DNA from: Montifringilla adamsi
Lineage: Eukaryota; Chordata; Aves; Passeriformes; Passeridae
Reading direction: 5' to 3'
Assembly: GCA_017590115.1 (NCBI GenBank)
Contig: JAGGNK010008670.1
Coordinates: 1,054,001-1,118,000, forward strand
Length of the DNA: 64,000 nt
Positions 1 through 45,060 of the stretch are shown here, one piece after another. The notes below the pieces were generated by a model that saw nothing but the letters and a program-made list of their open reading frames with translations, was not told the DNA's origin and ran no database searches. The translations under genes and the position numbers were made by a program. Within the stretch, counting starts at the first letter, position 1. Each line of letters begins with the position of its first letter.

Positions 1-96
1 CTGTCTGATTGCCCTTACCACCTTGACAGAATTATCTGTTATTGATCAGAGATTTATTACAAAGCAGGAAAGCTGTGACCAAGTGGGCTGAAATCA

Positions 97-245
97 ATGG
101 AACAATCCCTGGAAGTGCCCAAGGCCAGGTTGGATGGGGCTGGGAGCTCCCTGGGATAGAGGAAGGTGTCCCTGCCCACTGCAGAGTAGAATGAGATGAA
201 CTTTAACATCTCTCCCAATCCAAACCATTCCATGATTCTATAATC
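97..245 (+). mobile_element. CR1 LINE 3' fragment
   Basis: Contains the AAGGCCAGGTTGGATGGGGC and AAGGTGTCCCTGCC motifs and ends in CCAAACCATTCCATGATTC, the usual CR1 terminus. Confidence 0.85.
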
Positions 246-338
246 CAGAGATCTGGATGCTCTTTCAGCCTGGCCTGTCTGAGCAAACCTCTCTCTCAGT
301 GTAAAATGAGGATTATTCTGCCAATTGATCATTTCACC

Positions 339-470
339 ATCCCTGGAGGTGTCCAAGGAAGGCCTGGCATGGCACTCAGTCCTCTGGGCTGGGGACAGGA
401 TGGGGATTGGTCACAGATTCGGTCTTGGAGGGCTATTCCAGCCTCAGTGGTTCTGTGATTCTATGATTCA
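339..470 (+). mobile_element. CR1 LINE 3' fragment, different subfamily
   Basis: CCTGGAGGTGTCCAAGGAAG through GGTCACAGATTCGG and a TTCTGTGATTCTATGATTC end. Resembles older CR1 families with a CTTGGAGG...TTCCAGCCT 3' end. Confidence 0.85.
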
Positions 471-1640
471 ATCCACTTTCTGTGCAGTCTGTGAAGGAAA
501 AAGGCTCTGTATAAATAACCTATAATTATGCTTCTTTTTGGATCCAAGTTAATTCCCAAAACTCCTGTGTCCTGTTGCTGCTCTGGCTGGTCCCTTCCCC
601 TCCACTGGGAAGGCTTTACAAGGTAAGGGTTACGTGAAGCACTTTCTAAAGTTCTATTTTTGAGAGTTCTGAAAGGTGACACCTGTGTGGAAGTCATTGC
701 CATCCTTAAAATAACCGGGGTGGCAGCTTCGGGCACTGTGACATTGCTGGTGAGCAGGGACACACATGGCACGGGGGGAGTGGGACTGGCTCTTATCAGG
801 GTTTTAGAGCACCAGGTACTGTGGAGCTTAATCCTGACAGGGCCTCAAGGTGTGACAGCTCGATAAATATTGAATGTGCCCTTAATCTCGGGGCGGGGAG
901 TGCTGTACCCCCAGCAGGAAGTGCTGATCCTCCCTTTGTGAGTGCAAGATACTACAGCGAGTATCTCCCACCCTATCGGCCCAGATATGGGAAGTGTACT
1001 CAGAGGGATATTGTGCAAAGAGCAAACAGCAGCAGGGAGAGCTTTTGTTCTGCAGGCACCGAGCCCGGGTCAGCGGGTGACACACTGCAGAGCTCCCCAA
1101 ACTGCAGGCTTGAGTCAGATCTGACTTGGTCTGGAAAGGGAGGTTCCCTCCTCAGAAAGGGGGGCTCGGTGTGCTGTCCTCCTGCAGAGGAACGGGGAGA
1201 AGGGAGAGTGCAGGGACAGTGGGACACATTGTGAGCTGATCCCAGTGCTGGGCACCCCAAATCCTGCTGGGGGACGTGGCTCTCACCCTACACACCTGGC
1301 AGAATAACCCACAGCCCTTCCTCTGAGCCCTGGAAGAAAGGCCAGCAGGTAAAGGTCAGGGAGCTTAGTGCCTGTAACTGGGTTCAGCAGGGAAGGCAGC
1401 CATGGCTCGTGAGAGGAGGCTGCAGCGTGGGGTGCCAGCTTGGTTGTGTGACTGATGCCCTGTGACAGCCCGTGTGTGGCGCCTGCTGCTCTGCTGGTGC
1501 AGCTGGGGACTCTGTCGCTTCTCACCATCACCACACGACAGCAAAACTCTTTGGGAATGAAATTTTCTGCCGGGGGCTCACGAGAGCACTCGCTGCAACC
1601 GCTGGGAATGAATTCACTTTTATTTTATCACAGTGCCATG
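471..1640. other. Intergenic, no gene recognised
   Basis: Ordinary non-coding sequence; short open frames only, none with a domain or a credible exon. Confidence 0.6.
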
Positions 1641-1905
1641 AGAAAACGGTGAATTGTGTGAATTCCCTGGACACCTCCAGGGATGGGCACTCCAAACCTC
1701 CCTGGGCAGCCCCTGCCAAAGTTTAACCCTCTCCATGCAGAAATTCTTCCTGATGTCCACCCTGAGCCTGCCTGAGGCCATTTCCTCTCCTCCTGGGAGC
1801 ACAGCCTGACCCCACAGCTGTCCCCTCCTGTCAGGAGCTGTGCAGAGCCAGAAGGTTCCCCCTGATCCCCCTTTTCTCCAGGCTGAGCCCCTTCCCAGCT
1901 CCCTC
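1641..1905 (-). mobile_element. CR1 LINE fragment
   Basis: Reverse-strand CR1 body: the complement contains CTGCCCAGGGAGG, a 'CATCCCTGGAGGTGTCC' motif and ends toward GGCTGAGGGAGCTGGG. Confidence 0.75.
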
Positions 1906-4079
1906 AGCCCCCTCACAGGACAGACTGGATGCAGGTCGTTGTTGCCATTCCCTGGGGAGCAATTCCCTGTGACATATCTGGGCCACCTTTGGTGTGCCCT
2001 CCCTCGTTCCGTGGTGGCTGCAGGCTGGGGCTGCATCTCCTCCCAGCCCTCCTGCACTGCAGCATCCTGTGGCAGGGCCAGGTTCTGTGCCAGCTGGGGA
2101 CCCCTTCAAAAACCCTCTGGCAATGTGTTATCACCATGGCGTGTCACCATGGCTTCCAAATGGTGGCTGCAGGTCCCCAGAGATGGGGACAAAGCTGCTG
2201 GTGCCATGTTGTGTAAACAGGAAGAAAATCTGCCTGTTCCCTCGGTGACTCCATGGTGACCAGGAAACACTGGCCCATTTCACAAGCCTCCCCTGCCTCT
2301 CACGGGTCACACACATGGTTTGCTTTCCCCAGAGCCACGGACACCTCTTTGTGTGCCTCTGACAACAGAGTCACAGCTGCTTGGGCTGGAGGGGACCTTA
2401 AAGCTCAGGGACCCCTGGCAGGGAGTCCCCACTCTTGATCCCACAGCTCTGCGCCTTCTGCTGGCAGCTGTGCCAAGTTCTTCAATAGCTTTTATCTGGG
2501 ATAAATCACAAAAAAAAAAATCTAAAGATTTTAAAGCAATTTAATCTAAAATCTCCTTTCTTAAACCATTTAGGACATTTTGAAATAGGAAACAGCTTAT
2601 GGAAACCATCACGTGCTGACAGATTCACAGGAATGGGGGCAAAGTTTGTGATGCTGAGCAGTGCTAGAGGAGCCCCAGCATGGTGAGGTGGTGGCTGCTA
2701 CAGCTCCTGCACCTCCCCGGGCTCCACAGGCTGCCAGCTCAGCTGGCATCCAGCCATGGGTCACCTCAGGTGGCCACGGGTCACCGCAGGTGGCCTGAGG
2801 ACATGACGGCCGAGCTCCTGGTCAGGGCAGCACAGAGGGCCATCCTCTGGCCATCACCTCCCCCAGTATCTACCTTTAGAGAGCAGAAATAACCAGTTTT
2901 GCACTTCAGTAAACATTATCTATATTTGGATGTTAGCTGCAGTCTTGCCCTTGCTCCTTTTGAAGTCAGCAGGTTTGACAGATGAGGAAACAGGCTCTAA
3001 AGCAAAGCAAGAAAAATCTTATCCCACCTTATTTTCATCCCAGTTCCGCACATATAAGGGTAGGGCTGCTTTTAACGAGTCTGTTGTAGCAACAGCCTGC
3101 AACCAACACACACGTGCTGTTATCTCTTCATGGGAGATAAATTTACATTGTCAGGCCATGCCATGGAAATGCAACATTTGCATTTTCCTGCCAGGATGTG
3201 CCAGGACGCTGCAGGGCAATCCCAAAGCAGGAGCTGGGCACTAAGGTGAGGCGGAGGAAGGAGCAGCCTGACCTGCCAGGCACTGCACGCTGCTGTTTGA
3301 AAGGGTTTCAGAGGGGATGGAGAGGAGCCCAAGCGAAGCTCCAGAAGTGTGTCACCAGTAAATATCATAACACGGTCTCGGGGCTTGCAAAGACTCTCCT
3401 CACTAGTCCTTACTTGTATGGGTATTCCCATTCCCTTCATTGTAAGCTGGGAGACCCAGGCATTGTTTTTGCACACTGGATCTCAGAATGATGCACACAC
3501 ACTCATCTTGCCCCCTGGATTTGAGTGAGCCCCACCATCCTCCTTGGGATGCTCCGTCCTCTAAACATCCCAGCTTCCTTCATTTGTGTTTTCCCTCTAT
3601 CTTTTCCTGTTTTACAGTGACTCCACAGTTCCTTCATCACTGCCTGGTGTTTCTTCCAGTAGCTCACCAAGGCTGTAACATCTGTGTTGTTTCATCCATC
3701 CTTGTTCCCTTCCAGTGGGGAAGGCTTTGTGTGCAGTTTCTGTTTTGGCAGGATTTTCAGGTTTTTTTGTTTTTTTTTTTTTTTAAAGGCAGCAGTAGAA
3801 ATGTTTTGCTCCCTCCAGCTCCTGTGTGTAAATTAGGAAAGAGCAGATCGCTGGTGGCTGGGGGAACAGGGAAGATTGATGAGGTTTCTGCAATCCCATG
3901 GGAGTTCCCTGGCAGGCTCCTGGGAAACTGCTGAGTCCTGCATGATGAACCTCACCCTCACAGTAACAGCTCTGTTTTGCCTGAGGAGCCATCAGGAGTG
4001 CCACCATCATTGTCATCCAGAAGCATTAGGAGATCTTATAGCTATGCCCTTGAATGCCTTGAAAATAGAGAACAAAACC
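1906..4079. other. Intergenic, no gene recognised
   Basis: Possible worn CR1 pieces near 2365-2450 and a short poly-T near 3767-3785. Nothing else supportable. Confidence 0.55.
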
Positions 4080-4370
4080 TCCTACCCTCTGCACCATCTC
4101 CCAGGGGGTTGGGCTATTGCTTGGACCTTTTGACAGGAGAAGAGGAAACGGCCTCAAGCTGTGCCACAGGAGGTTCAGGTTAGACATCAGGAGGAATTTC
4201 TTCATGGAAAGGGTTTTTCAGCACTCCAAGGGGCTGCCCAGGGAGCAGTCCAAGGAAGGACTGGATGTGGCACTCAGGGCTCCGGGCTGGTGACAGTGTG
4301 GTATTTGGTCAAAGGGTGGATTCTGTGATCCTGGAGATCTTTTCCAAATCTAACAATTCTTTGATTCCCT
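4080..4370 (+). mobile_element. CR1 LINE 3' fragment
   Basis: GAGAAGAGGAAACGGCCTCA, AGGAATTTCTTCATGGAAAG and GGGGCTGCCCAGGG in order, ending in AACAATTCTTTGATTC. Confidence 0.85.
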
Positions 4371-5689
4371 CCCCAGATCCCATCCTGCTGACTGGTCTGT
4401 GCCCTCTGCCCCTCTGTGCCCGTTCCTGACTGCCAGAGCTGCCTCTGTGCTCTGCATTCCCTCCTCACTCCAGCCCTGTATCCCTGACGCTTTTCCTGGC
4501 ACCCTTCCCAACTCCTCTTGCTGCCAAGTCAGACTCAGTACAAGCGTCTTGTATTCCCTTTCAAATCCTTTCCTATCGTGGCAAATAAACCCACTGTCCT
4601 CCACACACACACTCCTGATATTATCCTTGACAGCTCTTCACTTCTGGCACTCAGCTGCTGCTTAATCATATGGTTTCTTTCTCTGAGTCACCTCATGTGC
4701 TCTTGCAGCCAAGAGCTTGACTCTGATTTGGCAATGTCACGGCAGGAGCACATCCCTCGGAATCCCTTTGCTGCCCCGCATGTCCCACTGCCACCAGCAT
4801 GCTCCTCTGTGCTCTGCTCTGGGCCACATCCGTGCCTCTGGAGAGTGGGACCATTTCCTCTCCTCTGCCCTCCCACACATGCCACCAGCACCCCGCTCCA
4901 CACCGCTGTGCCTGATTTTATCATTTCCCTGCTGCTTTGCAGTTTCTGTTCTTAGCACAGAGTGACCTGCCTGACCTTGACTCCCAGGTAGCCCGAGCGC
5001 TCAGATCCCTTCTCCAAACATCCTCCCACTGAGGCCCCTCTCCCCCCACGCTCTCGTCCTTGTGACATTTGCAAAGAGGGGGCAAACGGAGCAAACCAAA
5101 CAAACCCCATACTGCTGGAAAAGGGGAACCAATGCAACGTGCAGGGAGCACGAGGAATAACCTCGCTGCCTTCCGAGCCCTGTCCTTCCCCTGACCCCTC
5201 CTGCCGCACGCCTGCTCCATGCTGCGGGCCCGGCACAGGACCCTCCGCTCCTCCCCAAATCCCCTGTGTACCTACGGAGCGATAACCGAGCTCAGCTCCT
5301 CCCTAGGAAAACAACCGGAGCTTCCCAGAGGAGCTGTTTGCAGACAACGCTGCCAAACCGCTTCCCCGCACTGCTCCTTGTACCGAGCAAATGTAAGGGC
5401 AGCCTAAAGCCAGAGGGCTGGGATATAAAAGTTGGATTTCTCATTGTCCAGAGAATGCTGCAGGTGTGGACACACCTGTTCACCCTCCCAGCCCCTCGGC
5501 CGGTCCCGCTTTGTATGAAGAGGGTGTTGGTGTTTATTGCCTTTTTTCCCAGCTGTACACTGGCACGGACTTTGCTCCTCTGGGCTGGGATTTCTAAGCA
5601 GCGGGAGGCTTTCCACGTGTGTTTGAGAAGGTACAAAGCCTGCCGGAAAACAATGGAAATAGCTGCCTTATGACTGCTGCGTGTCACGC
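4371..5689. other. Intergenic, no gene recognised
   Basis: C/T-leaning sequence with no repeat or exon that I can name. Confidence 0.55.
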
Positions 5690-5900
5690 TCTCGGTTCTT
5701 GCCCGCTCGTTTGTCCTTGGAGCTGCCTGCACTGCCTGGAACCTGATCTCGAGCGGTGCCGGGCGCCGGGGCTGGCACAAACACCGGCACCGAGCCACGG
5801 GCACGGACACGGCCACGCTCCGGCCTGGCCAGAGCCCGAGGCCTCGGGCAGGGGCTGACCGACCCCCGGAGCCACCGCGGATGTGTGGAGCGGGCGGTGG
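5690..5900. other. CpG-rich patch
   Basis: A short GC- and CpG-rich segment with internal near-repeats of CACGGGCACGGACACGG type. No exon was recognised. It may be an outlying part of the 6.46-7.08 kb island. Confidence 0.4.
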
Positions 5901-6054
5901 GTTCCGTGAGGAGTGGGGGTTTGTGGGGGCTTCCTGATGGGAGGAAACAGCTGCTTCAGAGCTGAGTGCTTCTCCCGTGCTCTGCTTCCCACAGGGCCCC
6001 TGGCCTGGGAGCATCCCGGCTGGCTCAGCATGGCTCTGCTAGGTTCTCCACACC

Positions 6055-6440
6055 TCCAGGACAGGATCTCCCCCCATCCCCTCGACCTTCCCAAAGGAGA
6101 GGCTCCCTCTGTGCAAGCTTCCCTCGGACTTCAAGGTCAGGATCCCCTTTATTTCCCCTACGATAGCCTCCCCTCAGCCTCCCAGGACTGGATCATCTCA
6201 TCCACAAGCTCCTCTTTGTCCAGCTCCCCAAGCACAGGATCGCCTCCATTTTCCCCAGGACTGGATCCCCTCACCTGCTCCTCCAGGACAGGCTCCCCTC
6301 AGCCCCGCCAATAACTGGATGCCCTCAGAACCCTCTGGGACAAGCTCCCCTCATTCTCCCCAGCACAGGAGCCCCTCGGCCCCCCCAAACACGGGATCCC
6401 CAAGACTGGATCCCTTCAGCTCCCTCTGGCCGAGCCCCCT
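6055..6440 (+). repeat. Degenerate C-rich tandem repeat
   Basis: Repeated variants of CCCAGGACTGGATCCCCTCA alternate with CTCCTC-rich spacers. Open frames here are a by-product of the composition. It borders the 6.46-kb CpG island. Confidence 0.75.
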
Positions 6441-6459
6441 CCAGCCCCTCCTCAGCGGG

Positions 6460-7075
6460 CACAGCCCGGGGGGGGGCCGCGATGCAGCAGCCTCCGTTCC
6501 CCGTCCCTCCCTCGCTGCCTGCTGCGTGCTGCAGCCCGCCTTCCCCCCGCCCTGCCGCGCTCCCCCCGCTCGCCGCCCGCGGTGATCCGCGCTGAGCTCA
6601 CGGCCGCGCCTCACGACACCCTGGCTCGGCACGTCAGCCCCGCCATCGCGTGAGAGCCGCCGCCCGCCGCCGCCCCCCCGCCCGCCGCCATCACGCACGG
6701 CGGGAACAGCTGCCGGCACGGCGCGGCCAGACCCCGCTCCCAGATCCCGCTCCCAGCCAAGGCGGGCTCTCGCCAGCTCCTATTAATGCAGATCTTAATT
6801 AATGACCCCCGCGGGGGGCGAGCCGCCCTTCACACGCAACACGCACTCCCCCCGTTCGCCCGCGCCTGGCGGGGAAGCACGAAGAGGTTAAAATGGAGGC
6901 GGGGGCGTGAGGCGGCTGCCAAGGCGGGATTAGCGCGGCTCGGAGCTCGGCACGCAACGCGGGACGGGGCACGGCGGCCACACGCGAGGGACCCGCGGTG
7001 ACACGCGTGGCACCGCCGTGCAAAGCCGGGGGGGAGACGCAGAGCACCGGGCGCCCGAACGGGCTCACGGTACCC
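6460..7075. promoter_or_regulatory. Unassigned CpG island upstream of LEKR1
   Basis: About 600 bp of GC-rich, CpG-dense sequence, including CGCCGCCCGCCGCC-type runs near 6660 and a TTAATTAATGA patch near 6796, lies 1.6 kb before the LEKR1 island. No convincing coding exon starts in it on either strand. It could be an alternative LEKR1 promoter, a promoter of a non-coding transcript, or a GC-biased patch. Confidence 0.5.
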
Positions 7076-7106
7076 TCCGTCTCCCCCCCGGCTTTGCATC
7101 CCTCTG

Positions 7107-7250
7107 TTGAGACAACTCTTACCCCTTTTTCCTTTTTTCCCTTCTTTACTGATGCAATTTTCCTTTTTTTCCAATAAAGCTTTTTTTTCTGTCCCCTAAA
7201 ATTCACTACTTTCTTCAATCCAACCCCCCTTTTCTCCCCTATTCGTCTCC
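7107..7250 (+). repeat. Pyrimidine-rich stretch
   Basis: Mostly C/T sequence with several CTTTTTTCC-type runs and an isolated AATAAA at 7172-7177, immediately after the unassigned CpG island. Confidence 0.7.
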
Positions 7251-7316
7251 CAACCTTACTGATGCTTCACCTCAGAGATGGGTCGTGCATAAATTAAATT
7301 AAGGTCAACTCGGGTT

Positions 7317-7318
<2 letters not shown>

Positions 7319-7350
<32 letters not shown>
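7319..7350 (+). repeat. Poly-T run
   Basis: About 32 uninterrupted Ts. No SINE or retropseudogene body is recognisable on the minus-strand side that would explain it as a retroposed tail. Confidence 0.95.
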
Positions 7351-7352
<2 letters not shown>

Positions 7353-7749
7353 CATGGCCTATCCCCAGTTTCGTGTGTGTGTCCCTAAATTATGGTTTTG
7401 GGGGTGTATTGTTTTAGATAAGGATGTAGGGAATGTTTTGGGGATGTAGGAAGTGCTTTGGGGATGTAGGAATTCCTTTGGGCAGATGGTCCCTGCCGTG
7501 TGATAAATCCAAGTCCCAAACACGGGCTGTCTTTTGGAGGAAACAGGAACCCATCAGCGCTGGAAAGAAGGGCAGAAAGTGGAATTAATCCCGCTGAAAC
7601 TGCCGAATCTCGCTGCCAATCCTTCCCTGATTTATTTATTTTCGTGACTGTGTTCGCTCCAGTGGGTCTCACCGGGAGCTGGCGGCTCCCGGTTCATCCC
7701 GAGGTTGAGCTCGTGCCTCGGGTGTGACACGCAGGTGACCCGGCCGGCA

Positions 7750-8370
7750 GGGCCGGATTTGGGGTGGCAGGCACTAATTGGGGGTGTCAGGGGTGGCTTT
7801 GGGGCACCAGAGCCGAATTGGGGCTGGTGGGGCTGAATTAGGGGTGTCAGATACAGGTTTGAGGTGTCAGGAGGAGCTTTGGGGTGTCACGGTTAAATTT
7901 GGGCTGTCAGAGCTGGCTGGGGGGGGGGGCAGAGGTGGTTTTGGGGTGTCAGTATAGAATTTGGGGAGTCAGGGACGGGTTTGGGATGTCAGGGCCAAAT
8001 TCGGGACATTGGGGGTGACTTTGCGAGTGCAGGGCCAAATTGGGGTGACAGGGCCAAATTGGGGGGACATTGATGTCATGTTTTGGCTTTGGCGTGTCAG
8101 GGTTTGACTTCAGGGTATTGGGGGGCTTCGGGGTGGCAGGGCCGAATTTGGGGTGCCAAGTTTTGTCTTTTTTGTGTCAAAATCGAATTCAGGATTTTGG
8201 GGCCGGCTTCGGGGTGGCAAGGCGGAATTTGGGGTGTCAAGGTTTGGCTTGGGGGTGTCAAGGCCCAGTTTGGGATGTCGGGGCCGGCTTCGGGGTGTCA
8301 GGAGCGGCTCTGGGGAGCCATGTTTGGCATGTCATGGCTGACTTTGGGGTGTCAGGGGGGTTTTGGGGGT
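7750..8370 (+). repeat. Degenerate G-rich minisatellite upstream of LEKR1
   Basis: About 25 diverged units built on TTTGGGGTGTCAGGGCC-like motifs with spacing of roughly 20-30 bp, directly adjoining the LEKR1 CpG island. The plus strand has many G runs, including ten or more Gs near 7920. Confidence 0.85.
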
Positions 8371-8632
8371 GCACTAAACCCCGATCCTGCGGCGAGCCCG
8401 GGCCGCGCTGCGCTCGCCCCCCTCACCTCAGCCCCTGTGACGCGCACGCGCCGTTGCCGCGGTTACGGCGGACGCCGCGGCCACAAAATGGCGGCGACCG
8501 CCGCGCCCCCCCCGCCCCTCACGGGTCCCCCCTGCCGGGACCCCGGCGGGCCCTGACCCCCGAGCCCCCGCCGCTCCCGGAGCCCCGAGCCCCGGCCGCT
8601 CCCGGAGCCCGCCGCCGAGCCTGAGGGAGGCC

Positions 8633-41880
<33,248 letters not shown>

Positions 41881-42139
41881 CAGCTCCGCCTGGGAAACCA
41901 TTCCAGCCTCCAAAGGAGCACCTCCCGAACTCATCCATTCCTACAATTTAAAATCCAGTTAAATTTTTTGTTTATTTTTGAGGTAATATCTTTTATCTGT
42001 CCAATAATTTATTCATGGTGTAATTAAATGCTGGGCACATTTCAAGATGGGAAAAGTGAAAAGAGTCTCTCCAAGAGGAGCACAAAGAGCAGCACATCTT
42101 CAATGAGTGGGATTGAAATCAGAAAACGCCTGGATCCCA

Positions 42140-42215
42140 GAAGGTTTGGGTTGGAAGGGGCCTTAAAGTTCATCCCATTCCAACGTCCTGGCCCTGGGCA
42201 GGGAATAATGGCCCA
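42140..42215 (-). mobile_element. CR1 LINE 3' end
   Basis: GGTTTGGGTTGGAAGGGGCC and TCATCCCATTCCAAC, minus orientation, in the LEKR1 3' UTR. Confidence 0.88.
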
Positions 42216-42221
42216 GCATCA

Positions 42222-42323
42222 CAGGATTTAGGATGGATGGGGCTGGGAACAGCCTGGGACAGGAACTGGATGAGCTTTGAGGTCCCTTCCAACTCAAATC
42301 AGTCTGTGATTGCATGATTCCAT
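42222..42323 (+). mobile_element. CR1 LINE 3' end
   Basis: GATGGGGCTGGGAACAGCC to TCAGTCTGTGATTGCATG, plus orientation, directly after the minus copy. Confidence 0.88.
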
Positions 42324-44772
42324 CATCTCAAACCTGGGCTCTTATCCCCCTGTTTGTGTCCTGGAGCAGCAGCTGCAGTGAAGGAGGAGTGTGGCCAGGG
42401 AGGAACAGCACGTAAAATAACGGGATCGTGGCTCTGGCACGAGGGAGTGGCCAGGTCCTGGAGGCAAACCAAGTCCAGAACAAATATTTCCCTTCTCCCC
42501 CTCCCTCCCAGAACCCGGAGCTCCTGCTGCTAAGCAATAAACAAAATATGGAAATGTCAGGGACCCTTTTTAACTGGCTTTGAAAACAATTTAATGAATC
42601 TCACCATGTCAAGGAAAGTTTACCAAGTGTTTTCCATGGTGGGATGACAGGCAGAGCACACAGTGCCACAGAGGATGTGGACACCTCATTACAGCCCTGA
42701 AATTTTAGGAAATCAAACTTCCTGCAGGAAGTTCTTGTAGGAGTGGTGTCAGGGACCTTGCACTCCAGGACTCATGGCACAAGGCAAAGCCAAATAAAGC
42801 TCCAGGAACAAACCTGTCCCTGTGGATCCTGCCCTGCTGGCCGTGGGCAGCATTCCAGCCCTTCCCTTGGAGAAAACATCCCATGGCACGAGGTTGTCCT
42901 GTCCTTCCCTGCTGGAAAGGCTTCAGACTGCCCCTGGCAGAGCTGGGGGTGGTGCCTGCTCTGGAGGGAGCTCCTGCAGCCCTGAACCTTTCCAGACAGG
43001 ATCAGTCCCCTGTGCCAGGCAGGGAAATGGGGCTCGGTGGGCTGGGGCTGATGCTCTGTGTGAGCCCCAGACACATCCCTGGTGTGGCCAAAGCCTCCTG
43101 GCTGACCCTGCCAGGGCAGGGGGAATCCGTCCCTGCTCCCAGGGGACAAAGGGACAGCACAAGAGGAGCCCTAGAATCTCAGTCAGTGCCTCAGTGTGGC
43201 TCATCCTTTTCCCACCTGAAGTTGCCCAAAATGCAATGTTCTCCACAGATGACATGATGGAGAGTCCAGCCCCTGTCTGGTCCTGCTTCTCCTCCAGCAG
43301 AAATTGGGATCAGCACGGGCCATGCACAGCTTGCCATGGATATCACTTCATTCCCACTGGGATATCACAAACCAAAGCTGGGATGATCACTAGACCTTGC
43401 TCTGAGGTGTGTGTAGGATCTGGGATCCCGACTGTGCCTTGCAGATGGAGTTTTTCTACAAAAGAAGAAATTGGACTGCAGGAAAAAGCATCTTAGTTCC
43501 TAAGCAGTGTTAAAAGTGCATGGAAATAGAAACTAATGCCACAGATCATTAAAATGTATTAATCAGAATAAAAGCATGACTGTCTTTCTTTGTACTGTGC
43601 ATTTTCAATACCAAATAAGAGTAGGATAATGAAACTGGGGAAAGTTCCCTTCACAGACAACCCCCCCCCGCCCCCCAGCTGCATTTTTAGTTATTTAAAA
43701 CAGGCCCTTATTTCCATCATGAAAATTCCATGTTGGATTTTGTCCTTGGTGGTTACAGGTGGTTGAGAGTGCCCTGCTGAAGGAAGAACAAACCCCAAAC
43801 AGCTGTGATGGTGTGCAACAGTAATCTGGGGTTTTCATCCTCACAGCACACACAGAATTCATTGGGGTGGGATGATAAAAAGGGCACTGCCTGAGATTAA
43901 TGTTGGGGGATTTTCACACCAGGAATGTCATTAGTGTGGAGCATCTGGCGTTGCCCTGGGAGCTGCTCCCAGGTCATGGCCAGCTCCCATGGATTGTTCT
44001 CCTTGGCCCTCCAGGCTCTGGATCAGCCGTGCCCAGAACGATCCCACCCTGCTCCTCCCGGGGTGGGGACAGGGCTCAGTGCCAGGGGAGCCAAGGCAGG
44101 GGCACAGGTGCCACCAGACCTCTCAGGGGGATGGAGACCCTTCCACTGAGGGGGTGAGCCCAGGGTGTCTCTGAGGCCATATTTCCAGGCCCCACACTCC
44201 CCCTGTTCCCTGCAGTGGGATGTGGCTGAGACCAGCAGGACTCAGGCACTGGTGTCAGGCATGGAATGAACACAGGGTGGGAAACGTCAGGGAAAGGGGG
44301 AATAACCCAGGGGGTCCAGATGGGAGGAAAGAGCTGACATCTGGAAAGGAAAATATCAGTGTGAGAGAGAGGAAAATGCCCTCCCCTGGAGCTGTGCAGC
44401 CAGAGAGGATCCCTGCAGTGGTGCAGCCCCTGTGCTTGAGTCATTCCAAGTGGGTGGGAAATATCCATGGAAAATGTCCTGGCAGGAGCAGCCCTGCACT
44501 GCAGGAGCGGCTGAACCCAGTGTCCCAAAGGGGATTTTCCATCTCCTGATTTATGGGATGTGGAAAGTGGTTTGGTTTGGCCTGGCACCACTCCAGGGGG
44601 CAGTGCCCAGCTGGCAGTATCTGCCTGGGGCTCTGGGGAAAGAGTCCTGGAAGAAATCTGGTGGGCACAGAGGAAAGGAGCCTGGAGAGCCATGGAATGC
44701 AGCAGGTTCTTCTTCCTGCTGGAGGGTCACACTCTGTCCTGCCCAGATGTCCTTCACCATCACCACCACCAT

Positions 44773-45060
44773 TGTCACAGACTGTGTTGAGTTGGAAGGA
44801 CCTTAAATCCCACCCAGTGCCACGCCTGCCATGGCAGGGACACCTCCCACTGTCCCAGGTGCTGCCAGCCCCAGTGTCCAGCCTGGCCTTGGGCACTGCC
44901 AGGGATCCAGGGGCAGCCACAGCTGCTCTGGGCACCCTGTGCCAGGGCCTGCCCACCCTCCCAAGGAACAATTCCTCATTCCCAATATCCCATCCAACCC
45001 TGCCCTCTGGCAGCGGAAGCCATTCCCCTTATCCTGTCCCTCCAGCCCCTGTAACACAGG
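44773..45060 (-). mobile_element. CR1 LINE 3' fragment, young-looking
   Basis: TGTGTTGAGTTGGAAGGACC, CTGCCAGGGATCCAGGGGC and CCAATATCCCATCCAACCC, minus orientation. Confidence 0.9.

Larger units (their letters stand above)
41881..42541 (+). promoter_or_regulatory. LEKR1: LEKR1 3' UTR, candidate poly(A) signals
   Basis: After the TGA, a variant ATTAAA at 42023-42028 and canonical AATAAA at 42536-42541, 42793-42798 and 43567-43572 are candidate signals. The first is nearest but weak; the second would give a UTR of about 680 nt. Two back-to-back CR1 3' ends (42140-42323) lie between them. Confidence 0.4.

Noticed and set aside
5292..6014. 240-codon minus-strand open frame upstream of LEKR1
   Set aside because: Lies in a CpG-rich patch where stops are rare; no recognisable domain and biased composition.
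8070..8624. 184-codon plus-strand frame ending just before LEKR1
   Set aside because: Runs through the G-rich degenerate repeat; Gly/Cys/Val-rich repeats are a translation artefact.
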